In this document: positions 6,684 through 15,157 of the stretch, one piece after another
How the letters are laid out: every line of letters starts with the position of its first letter
Numbering within the stretch: position 1 is the first letter of the stretch
Assembly: GCA_027038965.1 (NCBI GenBank)
Contig: JALWFG010000007.1
Coordinates: 1-35,389, forward strand
Length of the DNA: 35,389 nucleotides
From: Candidatus Desulfofervidaceae bacterium
GTDB lineage: Bacteria; Desulfobacterota; Desulfofervidia; Desulfofervidales; Desulfofervidaceae
Direction of reading: 5' to 3'
Position numbers and translations under genes: made by a program
Notes under the pieces: generated by a model
Seen by the model: only the letters and a program-made list of their open reading frames with translations
Database searches by the model: none
Told to the model about the DNA's origin: nothing

Positions 6684-8514
6684 TGAAGATCAAATATTAG
6701 AAGACTGGAAGAAAAGACTCTCTCCAACAAAGGTGGTAATACTGGCTATCTTTTCAATTCTTATGTTACGCCTCGCCTATTTGCAAATCTTAAAAGGCAA
6801 TGATTACTTTTTAAAGGCAGAAAATAATCGTTTAGAGGTTGAATCTATTCCCGCTCCACGGGGACGCATTTTTGCTTCTCATGGGGTGTTGTTGGCAAGC
6901 AATCGTCCTTGCTTTTGTTTGTTGCTTTATCCGCAAAAATTGCCTTGGGATAAAGAAAAACTAAAAAAATACGCCGTTTTTTTGTCTCCAATTTTAAACA
7001 AGACACAAGGGGAAATTATCAAATTCCTTAAGGACAGTCTCCATTGCCCTTTAAGTCCCATTTATCTAAAGAAAAAACTAACTTGGCCAGAAGTAACCTT
7101 TATAGAATCGCATTCCTATTCTTTCCCAGCCTTAAAAATCATCTCTCAACCGTTGCGTTATTATCCCTATCATAGCCTAGCCTCTCACATATTGGGATAT
7201 GTAAGCGTCATTACGGCCAAGCAACTCAAATCTGGGACATTTAAAGGGGCTGAACCGACTGACTTTGTGGGACAAATGGGAATAGAAAGGACCTTTCAAA
7301 AAGCACTTTCAGGAGAGAAGGGTAAAAGATATTTAGAAGTAGATGCCTTGGGACGTATTTTGCGCACCCTAAAGGAATATCCACCCACCCCAGGCGATAA
7401 TCTCTATTTAAGCTTAGACGTCTCCCTTCAAAGAAAGGCCGAGGCAGAACTTCATGGCAAAAAGGGCGCCATTGTAGTACTTGACCCCAGCACCGGTTAT
7501 GTCCTAGCCCTGGCAAGCAGTCCAAAATTTGACCCTAACCTATTTGTAAAAGGAATGGATCAAAAAACCTGGCAAAGACTTTTAAAAAACCCTGATCATC
7601 CTTTGCAAAATCGGGCCACATTAGGACTGTATCCGCCAGGTTCTGTTTTCAAACCAGTTACTGCTTTAGCCGGGCTTTATTATAAAGTAATTACGCCTTC
7701 CACAACTGTCTTCTGTAATGGAGGTTTTCAATTAGGGAATCGGATTTTTAGGTGCTGGAAGCCGGGCGGACATGGCTGGGTAAACCTCAAAAAGGCCATT
7801 ATTGAATCTTGTGATGTTTATTTTTATCAGCTAGGTTTGTGGTTGGGAATTGATAGACTCTCCAATTACGCCTTTAAATGCGGTTTTGGACAAAAAACAG
7901 GCATAGAATTGGCAGAAAAAGCAGGAATAGTTCCTAATCGCACTTGGAAATGGAAATATATGAGAAGAAGATGGCAAAAGGGAGAAACCCTTAATATTGC
8001 CATTGGGCAAGGGGCTTTAGTTGTTACTCCTATTCAAATAGCCCAATTTTTTGCAGCATTGGCCAATGGAGGGAAAATATATCAACCCCAACTATTGGTT
8101 AAGATTACTAATTATAAAGGAAAGGTAATCAAAGAAACCACCCCTATTTTGAAAGGCAAAATACCTGCCAGCCCTAGGCAGCTTCAAGAAATCAAAAAGG
8201 CCCTAGATGGAGTTATGAACTATCCCTCAGGCACAGGTTATAGAAGTCGGTCTTTAAAGTTTAGAATGGCTGGAAAGACAGGCACTGCCCAAGTAGTATC
8301 TCTTCCCAAAAAAAAAGGGGAGAAAATAGCGGATTTATACAAAGATCATGCCTGGTTTGCAGGATTTGCTCCAGTAGACAAACCCCAAATGGTTATTGTT
8401 GTTTTAATAGAACACGGTGGACACGGAGGAGCTACTGCCGTCCCTATCGCTAGAGACTTGGTAAACTTTTATTTAAGCAAAAAGGCAAAGGATACCACCT
8501 TCAAGAAAAAGTGA
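6673..8514 (+). CDS. mrdA: Penicillin-binding protein 2, elongasome transpeptidase
   Basis: This 613-aa class B PBP cross-links peptidoglycan during cell elongation, in complex with RodA. There is one N-terminal membrane anchor (about 20-40), then the dimerisation domain, with the conserved APRGRIF motif at 61-67. The transpeptidase active-site motifs are all present: SVFK with nucleophile S324, SCD at 379-381 and KTGT at 535-538. The SxD rather than SxN second motif is usual for PBP2. The ATG lies inside the end of the mreD-like gene behind AGAGGAAAG. rodA follows after 25 bp. Confidence 0.95.
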   Translation: MPLNEDQILEDWKKRLSPTKVVILAIFSILMLRLAYLQILKGNDYFLKAENNRLEVESIPAPRGRIFASHGVLLASNRPCFCLLLYPQKLPWDKEKLKKYAVFLSPILNKTQGEIIKFLKDSLHCPLSPIYLKKKLTWPEVTFIESHSYSFPALKIISQPLRYYPYHSLASHILGYVSVITAKQLKSGTFKGAEPTDFVGQMGIERTFQKALSGEKGKRYLEVDALGRILRTLKEYPPTPGDNLYLSLDVSLQRKAEAELHGKKGAIVVLDPSTGYVLALASSPKFDPNLFVKGMDQKTWQRLLKNPDHPLQNRATLGLYPPGSVFKPVTALAGLYYKVITPSTTVFCNGGFQLGNRIFRCWKPGGHGWVNLKKAIIESCDVYFYQLGLWLGIDRLSNYAFKCGFGQKTGIELAEKAGIVPNRTWKWKYMRRRWQKGETLNIAIGQGALVVTPIQIAQFFAALANGGKIYQPQLLVKITNYKGKVIKETTPILKGKIPASPRQLQEIKKALDGVMNYPSGTGYRSRSLKFRMAGKTGTAQVVSLPKKKGEKIADLYKDHAWFAGFAPVDKPQMVIVVLIEHGGHGGATAVPIARDLVNFYLSKKAKDTTFKKK

Positions 8515-8539
8515 TAAAATAAAAAGTTAAGATACAAAA

Positions 8540-9634
8540 ATGAAGTCGAAAGAGAATTTTTTTAAGGTTACCATTTTATTAATAGGTATTGTAGTCATTG
8601 GACTTTTAAACCTGTATAGTGCCACCCATCAATTAGGGACAAAATCCATTCTTTTTAAAAAGCAGATTTGTTGGACATTTATAGGCTTCATAGGATTCTT
8701 TTTATTTTATTTCATTTTAGATTACCGAAAGATACACTTATATGCCTATCACATTTACTTTTCTATTATTTCTCTTTTGGCGGCTGTTTTGGTGATAAGC
8801 CCTAAAATCATGGGAGCTAAAAGATGGCTTTCTGTAGGAATGATTACCCTGCAACCTTCTGAATTGGCAAAATTGACTATTGTAATTATCATAGCCCGTT
8901 TTTTCAGTCTATCTGAGACCAAACAGCAAGGGGTAAAAAGCTTCCTTATGGCTGGCCTTCTTACTTTAATACCATTCATATTCATTGTTCTAGAACCAGA
9001 CTTGGGCACGGCCTTTCTCCTGTTAATCCTCTTTGCAAGTTTGTGTTATTTTTCTAAGGTCCAGTCCAAAATTCTCATTGGGTGTATTTTGATAGCCCTT
9101 ATTCTATCTCCATTTGTTTGGCATTACGGCCTAAGAAGCTATCAAAAGGCCAGAATTATTGCCTTTGTCTCCCCTCAAAAAGACCCCTACGGTATGGGAT
9201 ACCACGTTACTCAATCTGCCATTGCAATAGGTTCTGGGAAACTGTGGGGAAAGGGATTCTTGAAAGGCACTCAGACCCAGCTTCGGTTTTTGCCAGAACA
9301 TTATACTGACTTTATCTTTTCTGTCTTTGCTGAAGAATGGGGATTTATAGGGTGCACAGGCTTGATTATCCTGTATTTAGGAATTATTTTTAGTGGATTA
9401 AAAATCTGTCAGAAGACAACAGATAGATTTGGATATCTTTTAGCGGCAGGGATTACAAGCATGCTTTTCTGGCAGACGGTCATTAATATAGCAATGGCCT
9501 TAGGCCTGCTACCTGTGGTAGGAGTGCCTCTTCCATTTATGAGTTATGGTGGTTCGGCAGTTTTAACAAACTTTATTGCCTTAGGTATTCTTACAAATAT
9601 CGGAGACAAAAAACTTATTGCCTCTAAAAAATAA
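8540..9634 (+). CDS. rodA: Peptidoglycan glycosyltransferase RodA (SEDS family)
   Basis: This 364-aa SEDS protein with about ten membrane helices polymerises lipid II into glycan strands with PBP2. Recognisable SEDS blocks are QPSELAKL (about 111-118), EPDLGTA (about 153-159, carrying the essential Asp), the extracellular loop GKGFLKGTQTQLRFLPEHYT with DFIFS and AEEWGF, and VGVPLPFMSYGGSA near the C-terminus. The pairing with the upstream PBP2 and mreD-like genes separates it from FtsW, which would sit in a division cluster. folD follows after 29 bp, so the transcript may continue. Confidence 0.95.
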   Translation: MKSKENFFKVTILLIGIVVIGLLNLYSATHQLGTKSILFKKQICWTFIGFIGFFLFYFILDYRKIHLYAYHIYFSIISLLAAVLVISPKIMGAKRWLSVGMITLQPSELAKLTIVIIIARFFSLSETKQQGVKSFLMAGLLTLIPFIFIVLEPDLGTAFLLLILFASLCYFSKVQSKILIGCILIALILSPFVWHYGLRSYQKARIIAFVSPQKDPYGMGYHVTQSAIAIGSGKLWGKGFLKGTQTQLRFLPEHYTDFIFSVFAEEWGFIGCTGLIILYLGIIFSGLKICQKTTDRFGYLLAAGITSMLFWQTVINIAMALGLLPVVGVPLPFMSYGGSAVLTNFIALGILTNIGDKKLIASKK

Positions 9635-9663
9635 GGCAAATGTAAGAGATAGGAGGAAAAAGG

Positions 9664-10530
9664 ATGGGAAGGTTGATTGATGGAAAACAAATCGCGGCTC
9701 AAATTAGAGCAGAACTCGCTTCAGAAGTAGAGGAACTCACGGCCAGAGGCAAAAGGCCCCCGTGCCTGGCAGTAATTTGGGTAGGCGAGGATCCGGCCTC
9801 AGCCACTTATGTGAGGGCTAAGGGTAAGGCCTGCCAAAAGATAGGTATGAACTTTGAACTTCATCACTTAGAAGAGGGCATCTCCGAAAAAGACCTTTTG
9901 AAACTCATTGAGGAACTTAATAACAGAGAAGAAATAGACGCCATGTTAGTCCAACTTCCTTTGCCAAAACACATCTCCGAAAAAAAGGTCATTGAAGCCA
10001 TAGCCCCTAATAAAGATGCCGATGGCTTTCATCCCTATAATCTGGGGCGTCTTCTAATTGGGGCCCCTACCTTTATTCCCTGCACCCCAGCCGGCATCTT
10101 GGAACTCTTGAAGCGTTCTCAGATAGAAACCGTGGGCAAAGAAGTTGTAGTCATTGGTCGAAGCAACATCGTAGGCAAACCCATAGCAGCCCTTTTAATG
10201 CAAAAAAATACTGGTAATGCTACAGTCACCGTTTGTCACACAGCCACAAAGAACCTTACTTTTCATACCAAACGGGCCGACATCCTCATTGTAGCTGCTG
10301 GTCAGCCCAAAATGATCAAGGCTGAAATGGTCAAAGATGGGGCCGTGATTATTGATGTAGGCATCCATCGCACTGAAGCAGGATTGTGTGGGGATGTGGA
10401 TTTTAAAGAAGTAGAGCCAAAGGTAGCTGCCATTACCCCAGTACCTGGGGGAGTGGGTCCCATGACAGTAGCCATGCTTTTGAAGAACACGGTTCAAGCA
10501 TATAAAATTCGTAATAACATAGTTTTATAA
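9664..10530 (+). CDS. folD: Bifunctional methylene-THF dehydrogenase / methenyl-THF cyclohydrolase
   Basis: This 288-aa FolD interconverts 5,10-methylene-THF, methenyl-THF and 10-formyl-THF in the cytoplasm, linking one-carbon flux to purine and formate metabolism. The active-site motif SATYVRAKGKAC has Y49 and K53. The substrate loop MLVQLPLPKHI is at about 98, DADGFHP at about 118, the dinucleotide motif GRSNIVGKP at about 164 and the family signature PGGVGPMT near 261-268. The length is normal. A strong TAGGAGG ribosome-binding site precedes the ATG. In acetogens and sulfate reducers FolD is often part of the Wood-Ljungdahl branch, but no such genes are adjacent. Confidence 0.96.
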   Translation: MGRLIDGKQIAAQIRAELASEVEELTARGKRPPCLAVIWVGEDPASATYVRAKGKACQKIGMNFELHHLEEGISEKDLLKLIEELNNREEIDAMLVQLPLPKHISEKKVIEAIAPNKDADGFHPYNLGRLLIGAPTFIPCTPAGILELLKRSQIETVGKEVVVIGRSNIVGKPIAALLMQKNTGNATVTVCHTATKNLTFHTKRADILIVAAGQPKMIKAEMVKDGAVIIDVGIHRTEAGLCGDVDFKEVEPKVAAITPVPGGVGPMTVAMLLKNTVQAYKIRNNIVL

Positions 10531-10557
10531 GCTGAAGGCATTAGTCAGGAGGCAGAA

Positions 10558-11595
10558 ATGAAGATTAGGCCCATTTTTTGGCAGGATGACGCAGTCATGA
10601 TTTTAGACCAACGGCTTTTGCCTTGGAAAATTAAATATTTAAAGTGCACCAAGGTCAATCAAGTGGCAAGGGCCATTAAAAATATGGCCATCAGAGGGGC
10701 ACCTGCTATTGGAATTGCAGCGGCCATGGGCATTGCCTTGGGGGTTAGAAACTTGAAAAACAAAAGGGATATAGAAAAGCGATTTGTTAAAACATTGACT
10801 TGTATTGCTAAGAGCAGACCTACGGCCCGCAATCTCTTTTGGGCTATTGAAAGGATGAGGCAAGTTTTTGAGAAAAATAAAGGGAAAAACCTTTCTGATT
10901 TAAAACTTGTAATGATTAAAGAATCACAAAAAATTCTTAATGAAGATATTGAAACAAATCAAAAAATCGGTTATTACGGCAAAAGTTTAATAAGCTCAGG
11001 GATGAAAATTTTAACTCATTGCAATGCCGGGGCCTTGGCTACAGGGGGATATGGCACGGCTTTGGGAGTGATTCGAGCGGCATGGGAAGAAGGAAAACGC
11101 TTTGAAGTCTTTGCAGATGAAACCCGTCCTTATCTCCAAGGGGCGCGGCTTACAGCCTGGGAACTTAAGGAGGAAGGCATCCCGACGACGGTGATTACAG
11201 ACAATACTGCTGGTTATCTTATGCAGAGAGGGGAAATTGACCTAGTCATCGTAGGTGCAGATCGCATTGCAGCCAATGGAGATACCGCTAACAAAATTGG
11301 CACCTATACTCTGGCTGTTTTGGCAAAAAGGCATCGGATCCCATTTTATATAGCCGCTCCACTTTCTACCTTTGATTTAAGTTTAAAGACAGGCAGGGAA
11401 ATCCCAATTGAGGTGCGTTCAGGGAATGAGGTAATCAAAATAGGCAAAAAACATATTTGCCCTGAAGGGGTTAAGGCGTTATATTACGCCTTTGATGTAA
11501 CTCCTGCCGAGTTGATTACAGGAATCATTACTGAAAGGGGAATTTTGAAATCTCCTTTTGATAAGGTAATAGCAAGCTTAGAAAAGGAGGCATAA
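10558..11595 (+). CDS. mtnA: S-methyl-5-thioribose-1-phosphate isomerase
   Basis: This 345-aa eIF2B-like isomerase converts methylthioribose-1-P to methylthioribulose-1-P in methionine salvage. Family motifs are RGAPAIG (about 45-51), the catalytic cysteine C155 in THCNAGALATGGYGTALG, and the catalytic aspartate D235 in VGADRIAANGD followed by NKIGTY. These residues separate MtnA from the eIF2B-related ribose-1,5-bisphosphate isomerases. AGGAGG precedes the start. The gene ends in TAA immediately followed by the ilvE ATG. No other mtn genes are nearby. Confidence 0.95.
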   Translation: MKIRPIFWQDDAVMILDQRLLPWKIKYLKCTKVNQVARAIKNMAIRGAPAIGIAAAMGIALGVRNLKNKRDIEKRFVKTLTCIAKSRPTARNLFWAIERMRQVFEKNKGKNLSDLKLVMIKESQKILNEDIETNQKIGYYGKSLISSGMKILTHCNAGALATGGYGTALGVIRAAWEEGKRFEVFADETRPYLQGARLTAWELKEEGIPTTVITDNTAGYLMQRGEIDLVIVGADRIAANGDTANKIGTYTLAVLAKRHRIPFYIAAPLSTFDLSLKTGREIPIEVRSGNEVIKIGKKHICPEGVKALYYAFDVTPAELITGIITERGILKSPFDKVIASLEKEA

Positions 11596-12516
11596 ATGGT
11601 TGCAAAGGCAAAATACATCTGGATGGATGGAAAACTTATTAATTGGGACGAGGCCAAGGTGCATGTATTGACGCATACCTTACATTATGGTCTTGGCGTG
11701 TTTGAAGGCATCAGGTGTTATGCTTGTGAGAATGGCAAGTCAGCAGTTTTTAGGCTCAAAGACCACATAAGACGACTCTTTGATTCGGCCAAAATTGTGA
11801 TGATGAAGATACCTTACACTCAAGAACAAATTTACAACGCCACCTTAGAAACCCTTAAGGCCAATGGCCAAAAAGAGGCCTATATCCGCCCCATTGCCTT
11901 TATTGGAGACGGAGCTATGGGGCTTCATCCCCAAAATAATCCCGTCCGTGTGGCTGTTATTACATGGGAATGGGGGGCATACCTGGGTGAAGAAGGTTTG
12001 AAAAGGGGTATTCGTGCTAAAACATCCTCTTTTAATCGGCATTTTGTCAATGCAATGATGACTAAGGCCAAGGTAGTAGGAAATTATGTCAATTCCATCC
12101 TGGCCAAGTTGGAGGTAGTAGAAGCAGGATACGACGAAGCCATTATGCTAGACACCGAAGGATATGTCTCTGAGGCTACAGGAGAAAATTTATTCATTGT
12201 TAGGGATGGAATACTTAAAACTACTCCTTTGACCTCGGTTTTGCCAGGAATTACCCGAGATGCCTTGATTAAGTTGGCTAGGGATCACGGTTATGAGGTG
12301 GTTGAAGAGAGATTCACACGGGATGAACTCTACATCGCTGATGAGGCCTTTTTCTGTGGCACGGCAGCCGAGCTAACACCTATTAGAGAGGTAGATAACC
12401 GTCAAATTGGTGAAGGAAAACCGGGCCCAGTAACCAAGCAACTTCAGTCCTTATATTTTGATGTCATTAGAGGCAAGATAGAGAAATATTATTCCTGGCT
12501 TGACTTTGTAGAATAG
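11596..12516 (+). CDS. ilvE: Branched-chain amino acid aminotransferase (class IV)
   Basis: This 306-aa fold-type IV PLP enzyme transfers the amino group between glutamate and branched-chain keto acids. The family features are [12 protein letters not shown] (about 33-44), the PLP lysine K157 in [26 protein letters not shown] (about 195-204) and the phosphate-binding [12 protein letters not shown] near 255-266. Its ribosome-binding site (AAAGGAGG) lies inside the end of mtnA and the start codon directly abuts the mtnA stop. In some bacteria a branched-chain aminotransferase performs the last step of methionine salvage, so the mtnA-ilvE coupling could be functional. Its last 28 bp overlap the convergent ABC ATPase gene. 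Confidence 0.94.
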   Translation: MVAKAKYIWMDGKLINWDEAKVHVLTHTLHYGLGVFEGIRCYACENGKSAVFRLKDHIRRLFDSAKIVMMKIPYTQEQIYNATLETLKANGQKEAYIRPIAFIGDGAMGLHPQNNPVRVAVITWEWGAYLGEEGLKRGIRAKTSSFNRHFVNAMMTKAKVVGNYVNSILAKLEVVEAGYDEAIMLDTEGYVSEATGENLFIVRDGILKTTPLTSVLPGITRDALIKLARDHGYEVVEERFTRDELYIADEAFFCGTAAELTPIREVDNRQIGEGKPGPVTKQLQSLYFDVIRGKIEKYYSWLDFVE

Positions 12517-13286
12517 TCAATTATAGGCCAATAACGACCAAACCTCCTTCGGACATGAATGGAAAAACCAAAGGTATGACTTAAAAGGTCGTCTGTTAAA
12601 ATCTTCCCCTTTTCCCCCTGGGCCAAAACCTGCCCCTCTTTCAAAAGGAGAACATGACTGAAGAGGGGCGCAATTTCCTCTACGTGATGGGTAACAAGCA
12701 CCAGGGTGGCCAGAGGACAAACTCTTTCTAAATCAAATAAAAATTCCTCCCTGGCCCCTAAATCTAGTCCTGAAAACGGTTCATCTAAAACCAATAAAAC
12801 GGGCTTGGCCATCAGGGCCCTAGCAATAATCACCCGCTTCTTTTCACCTTGGGAAAGGCCCCCAAAGGGCCTTTGGGCTAGGTGGGATATCCTCATTTTT
12901 TCAAGCAGCCGAGTTGCCTGTTTATATTCATCTCTTTGGGGAATTTCCCAGAGTCCTATACTGGCATACTTACCGCTTATAACAGTATTTACCACCTGCT
13001 GGGACGGGTAAATATCCTCCATAAGTTCGTCACTAACCCAACCAATCATTTTCCTTAATTCTCTCAAATCATAGCTACCATACCTTTTGCCTAGAACGGT
13101 TACTTCTCCTTTGCTTGGCCATAAATATCCGGCAATGATTTTTAGTAAAGAGGTTTTTCCTGCTCCATTGCTTCCTATCACCGCCCAATGCTGGCCTTTC
13201 CTTATAGTCCAAGAAATGCCTTTAAGAATCGTTTGGTGATTGCGGACAAGAGAAACATCTTGCAAACAAACGATTGGGTTCAACAC
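12489..13286 (-). CDS. ABC transporter ATP-binding protein, ModF/YlmA-like
   Basis: This 265-aa ABC ATPase has Walker [10 protein letters not shown] (38-46), the signature LSQGE (144-148), Walker B ending LDE (167-169) and switch His200. The opening ([24 protein letters not shown]) and the C-terminal R-FGRYW block resemble the ModF/YlmA group, whose exact roles are uncertain and which is often annotated as molybdenum-related. No permease or binding protein lies next to it, so its partner cannot be named. It is transcribed towards ilvE and the two 3' ends overlap by 28 bp. About 1.1 kb of non-coding, repeat-rich DNA lies upstream of its start. Confidence 0.85.
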   Translation of the reverse strand: MLNPIVCLQDVSLVRNHQTILKGISWTIRKGQHWAVIGSNGAGKTSLLKIIAGYLWPSKGEVTVLGKRYGSYDLRELRKMIGWVSDELMEDIYPSQQVVNTVISGKYASIGLWEIPQRDEYKQATRLLEKMRISHLAQRPFGGLSQGEKKRVIIARALMAKPVLLVLDEPFSGLDLGAREEFLFDLERVCPLATLVLVTHHVEEIAPLFSHVLLLKEGQVLAQGEKGKILTDDLLSHTFGFSIHVRRRFGRYWPIIDYSTKSSQE

Positions 13287-13389
13287 TTAAATTGCCCCCT
13301 ATTTCCCCAAATGGTTATCTTTTAACAAATTCCGAGGATAAATCAATAAACCCAATATTTTAACTCAACTTGCTACCTTTATTGGAGTG

Positions 13390-13435
13390 TGAAAGTGAAA
13401 GGCCAAAGGCAAAGAGCCAAAGGCTAAAGGTGAAA
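13390..13435 (+). repeat. AAAGGC-type purine-rich tract
   Basis: This tract is a run of near-repeats of the form AAAGGC (GAAAGGCCAAAGGCAAAG, then GCCAAAGGCTAAAGG). Similar words occur at 13990-14076 (opposite orientation), 24910-24932 (same orientation) and 28379-28402 (opposite orientation), always outside genes. It is probably a dispersed low-complexity element of this genome; its function is unknown. Confidence 0.5.
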
Positions 13436-13439
13436 GGCT

Positions 13440-13552
13440 ATCTGATGTTAGATGTTGGATGTTGAATTTTGGATTAATTTTTGATTTTGGATGTTGAATC
13501 AAATTTCTTTTTCTAATTCAAAATTCAAAATCCAAAATCCATAATTCAAAAT
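13440..13552. repeat. Imperfect inverted low-complexity repeat
   Basis: The left half consists of words such as TTGGATGTTGAATTTTGGAT and GATTTTGGATGTTGAAT. The right half is AATTCAAAATTCAAAATCC and ATCCATAATTCAAAATT, which largely pair with the left. The whole could fold as a long, AT-rich, imperfect hairpin. No gene is present. Confidence 0.5.
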
Positions 13553-13737
13553 TATTAAGAAAAACAGCTCACCGTTAAGGATTGCAAGGGAATATAACTC
13601 ACACTATTCACTCACACTGTTTACTACTATCACTCATCGCTTAGGTGACAAGTTGGGTTATTTTAAAGAGGTTGTAGATTGGGGGTGGGTTTTCGTCTTG
13701 TGTTTGAGAGAAAACTTGTTGTAATTTTCAGGTGTTT

Positions 13738-13790
13738 CTTTTGACTACCAGATGTATCAAAATGCGGTTAAATTAACTGGTAGTCAAAAG
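13738..13790. repeat. Perfect 14-bp inverted repeat with 25-nt loop
   Basis: CTTTTGACTACCAG at 13738-13751 is the exact reverse complement of CTGGTAGTCAAAAG at 13777-13790. The right arm lies in the 3' end of the HTH fragment and the left arm just beyond its stop. It could be the terminus of the vanished element or a terminator-like structure, although no T-run follows on either strand. Confidence 0.6.
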
Positions 13791-13968
13791 GACTCAACCC
13801 TGCATTATACAAACTACTACTCCCTGTCTCCTTACAGAGACTACTGGGAGATACTTTATCATAGTGTCTATTGGGAAGTTTCTCTGCTTTTAAAACTCCC
13901 CTCTTCCTCAAGTTCCTGAGTGTTGACCTTGATATTCTCAATATTTCCATCACTGCTCTTGCTTTCAT
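13768..13968 (-). pseudogene. MerR-type HTH fragment, like the N-terminus of an IS607-family recombinase
   Basis: This is a 66-codon reading frame. Residues 1-37 (MKARAVMEILRISRSTLRN, then KRGVLKAEKLPNRHYD) match the layout of the MerR-like DNA-binding domain that opens IS607-type serine recombinases (K-A-x-x-x-x-x-L-x-IS-x-x-T-L, then L-P-N-x-x-Y-D). The serine recombinase catalytic domain, about 130 further residues, is missing. After residue 37 the sequence becomes Ser-rich and unlike the family, and the frame ends inside the 13738-13790 inverted repeat. I read it as a truncated remnant. A stand-alone small HTH protein is possible but less likely. The TnpB partner typical of IS607 is absent here. 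Confidence 0.5.
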
Positions 13969-13989
13969 ATCCTAAAACATGGCATTTTT

Positions 13990-14076
13990 CAGCCTTTTCT
14001 TTAGGCCCTTCACCTTTCGCCTTCAGCCTTTTTGCCCTTTCCCGCCATTTGCCCTTTGCCCTCTTGCCTTTTCACT
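13990..14076 (-). repeat. AAAGGC-type tract, inverted orientation
   Basis: The plus strand reads as repeated GCCTTT/GCCCTTT words (TTCACCTTTCGCCTTCAGCC, then TTTGCCCTTTGCCC). It is the inverted counterpart of the tract at 13390-13435, and the two bracket the HTH fragment. A plus-strand reading frame across it (13920-14186) has the composition of the repeat and is not a gene. Confidence 0.5.
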
Positions 14077-14304
14077 ACATATTGTCAAGTGTAGCTAACA
14101 ATTTGGGTTATATCTTTTATCTTTTAAAACCTACCAATAAGCGTTTTTTTACACAAACAATTGACTGGCTGATTATATACGCGTAAAATCTAAGAATTAA
14201 AAAGGACAAAATAATCAGGAGCATTACACAAATAAGGTATATCTAATTGGGATAGAATTTAGTTCAAAGGAGAAAAATGTGGTTAATTTTGAATGGGGAA
14301 AGAG

Positions 14305-14327
14305 TTGTCCTGCCTGGTGCAGGGCAA
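14305..14327. repeat. TTGTCCTGC-family hairpin, copy 1
   Basis: TTGTCCTGC (14305-14313) pairs with GCAGGGCAA (14319-14327) across a 5-nt loop, with one G-U pair. The 16-nt string AAAGAGTTGTCCTGCC (14299-14314) occurs again identically at 33001-33016, where it begins a longer palindrome. It lies 37 bp upstream of the YkgJ-type gene. It could be a palindromic mini-repeat or a leader structure. Confidence 0.5.
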
Positions 14328-14364
14328 GATTGACTTTTATTCTTAAAATGTTAATAAGTGCATC

Positions 14365-15096
14365 ATGCAGAAAGTTGGTGACTGGCCTGTATTAAATTTG
14401 GGAGATAGGTTTCAGTTTGCCTGCCATAAGGGGTTGTCCTGTTTTACCCAATGTTGCCAAAAGCTTGAAGTAATGCTTACACCCTATGATATCTTGAGAT
14501 TGAAAAATGCCCTCAATATTTCTTCAGACCGGTTTCTAGAAAAATATACCGAGACAGTCTTTTCGGAAAGATTGGAGATACCTTTAGTGAAATTAAAAAA
14601 AATTGACAACCGCTGCCCCTTTCTTTCTTCTGAAGGTTGTAAAATATATAAAGACCGCCCTAGTGTCTGTCGTCTTTATCCTCTTGGTAGGGGTTTTTCA
14701 AACCAGGGTAAAGAGGTTTATTTCCTGATAAAGGAAAAAGAATGTTTGGGATTCGAGGGAAGTAGGAAATGGACTGTTGCTTCCTGGGTTAAAGCTCAGG
14801 GAATAGAAGACTACGACAAATATAATAAGGGTTTTTCAGAAATTATCCTTTTAAAGGCCCAATCTCGCCCTCATGGTTTCAGTTTGAAAGAGGCCCGGAT
14901 GTTTTTTATGGCTTGTTATAATCTGGATGCCTTTAAAGAATTTGTTTTTAAAAGCAGTTTTTTAAAAAAATTCGATCTTTCTCCTAAAAGGATGGAAAAA
15001 ATAAAAAAGAAAGAGCCCTTGCTCTTACAGCTTGCATTTGATTGGTTGAAATTTGCCCTTTTTGGTAAACCTACCTTGAGGATAAAAAGTGCTTGA
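14365..15096 (+). CDS. YkgJ-family cysteine-cluster protein
   Basis: This 243-aa protein belongs to the UPF0153/YkgJ group, predicted to bind zinc or an iron-sulfur cluster; its biochemical role is unknown. The conserved cysteines are C20, C26 and the C30-C31 pair (ACHKGLSCFTQCC), then C84 (RCPFL), C92 (GCKIY) and C102 (DRPSVCRLYP). The last stretch is the family hallmark. The C-terminal half (about 150-243) is Lys-rich, alpha-helical in character and not conserved. The ATG at 14365 has no strong ribosome-binding site. The cysS promoter -35 box overlaps its stop codon, so the two genes may be separately transcribed. Confidence 0.8.
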   Translation: MQKVGDWPVLNLGDRFQFACHKGLSCFTQCCQKLEVMLTPYDILRLKNALNISSDRFLEKYTETVFSERLEIPLVKLKKIDNRCPFLSSEGCKIYKDRPSVCRLYPLGRGFSNQGKEVYFLIKEKECLGFEGSRKWTVASWVKAQGIEDYDKYNKGFSEIILLKAQSRPHGFSLKEARMFFMACYNLDAFKEFVFKSSFLKKFDLSPKRMEKIKKKEPLLLQLAFDWLKFALFGKPTLRIKSA

Positions 15097-15121
15097 CAAA
15101 AAGGCCTTATTAAATAATAAA
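15093..15121 (+). promoter_or_regulatory. Probable sigma-70 promoter of cysS
   Basis: A perfect -35 box, TTGACA (15093-15098), is followed after 16-17 bp by an AT-rich -10 candidate (TAATAA or AATAAA around 15115-15121). The -35 overlaps the stop of the preceding gene. Transcription would begin about 30 nt before the cysS ribosome-binding site. The -35 is convincing; the -10 is weak. Confidence 0.45.
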
Positions 15122-15157
15122 ATCATTTATTTTCCAATTGAAAATAGGGAGTGAGAA

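Larger units (their letters stand above)
13287..14364. other. Gene-poor 1.1-kb stretch with repeats and mobile-element debris
   Basis: No intact gene is visible here. The stretch holds AAAGGC-type purine tracts at 13390-13435 and their reverse-complement counterpart at 13990-14076. A low-complexity block at 13440-13552 is built from GGATGTTGAATTTTGGAT-like words followed by their reverse complement. A short HTH fragment (13768-13968) is accompanied by a perfect 14-bp inverted repeat (13738-13790). A hairpin at 14305-14327 belongs to a family seen again near 33.0 kb. Related phrases ACAAGTTGGGTTAT (about 13650) and ACAATTTGGGTTAT (about 14098) bracket the HTH fragment as an imperfect direct repeat. 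Together this looks like an old insertion site. Confidence 0.6.

Noticed and set aside
13920-14186. Plus-strand 88-codon frame with membrane-like composition
   Set aside because: The residues come from GCCTTT/GCCCTTT low-complexity repeats, it overlaps the HTH fragment, and it has no ribosome-binding site.
14277-14333. An 18-codon frame (MWLILNGERVVLPGAGQD) with GGAG upstream, faintly like the start of a ThiS/MoaD-type sulfur carrier
   Set aside because: Its second half lies in the repeat hairpin at 14299-14327, and it is too short to be a carrier protein; the codons are explained by the repeat.
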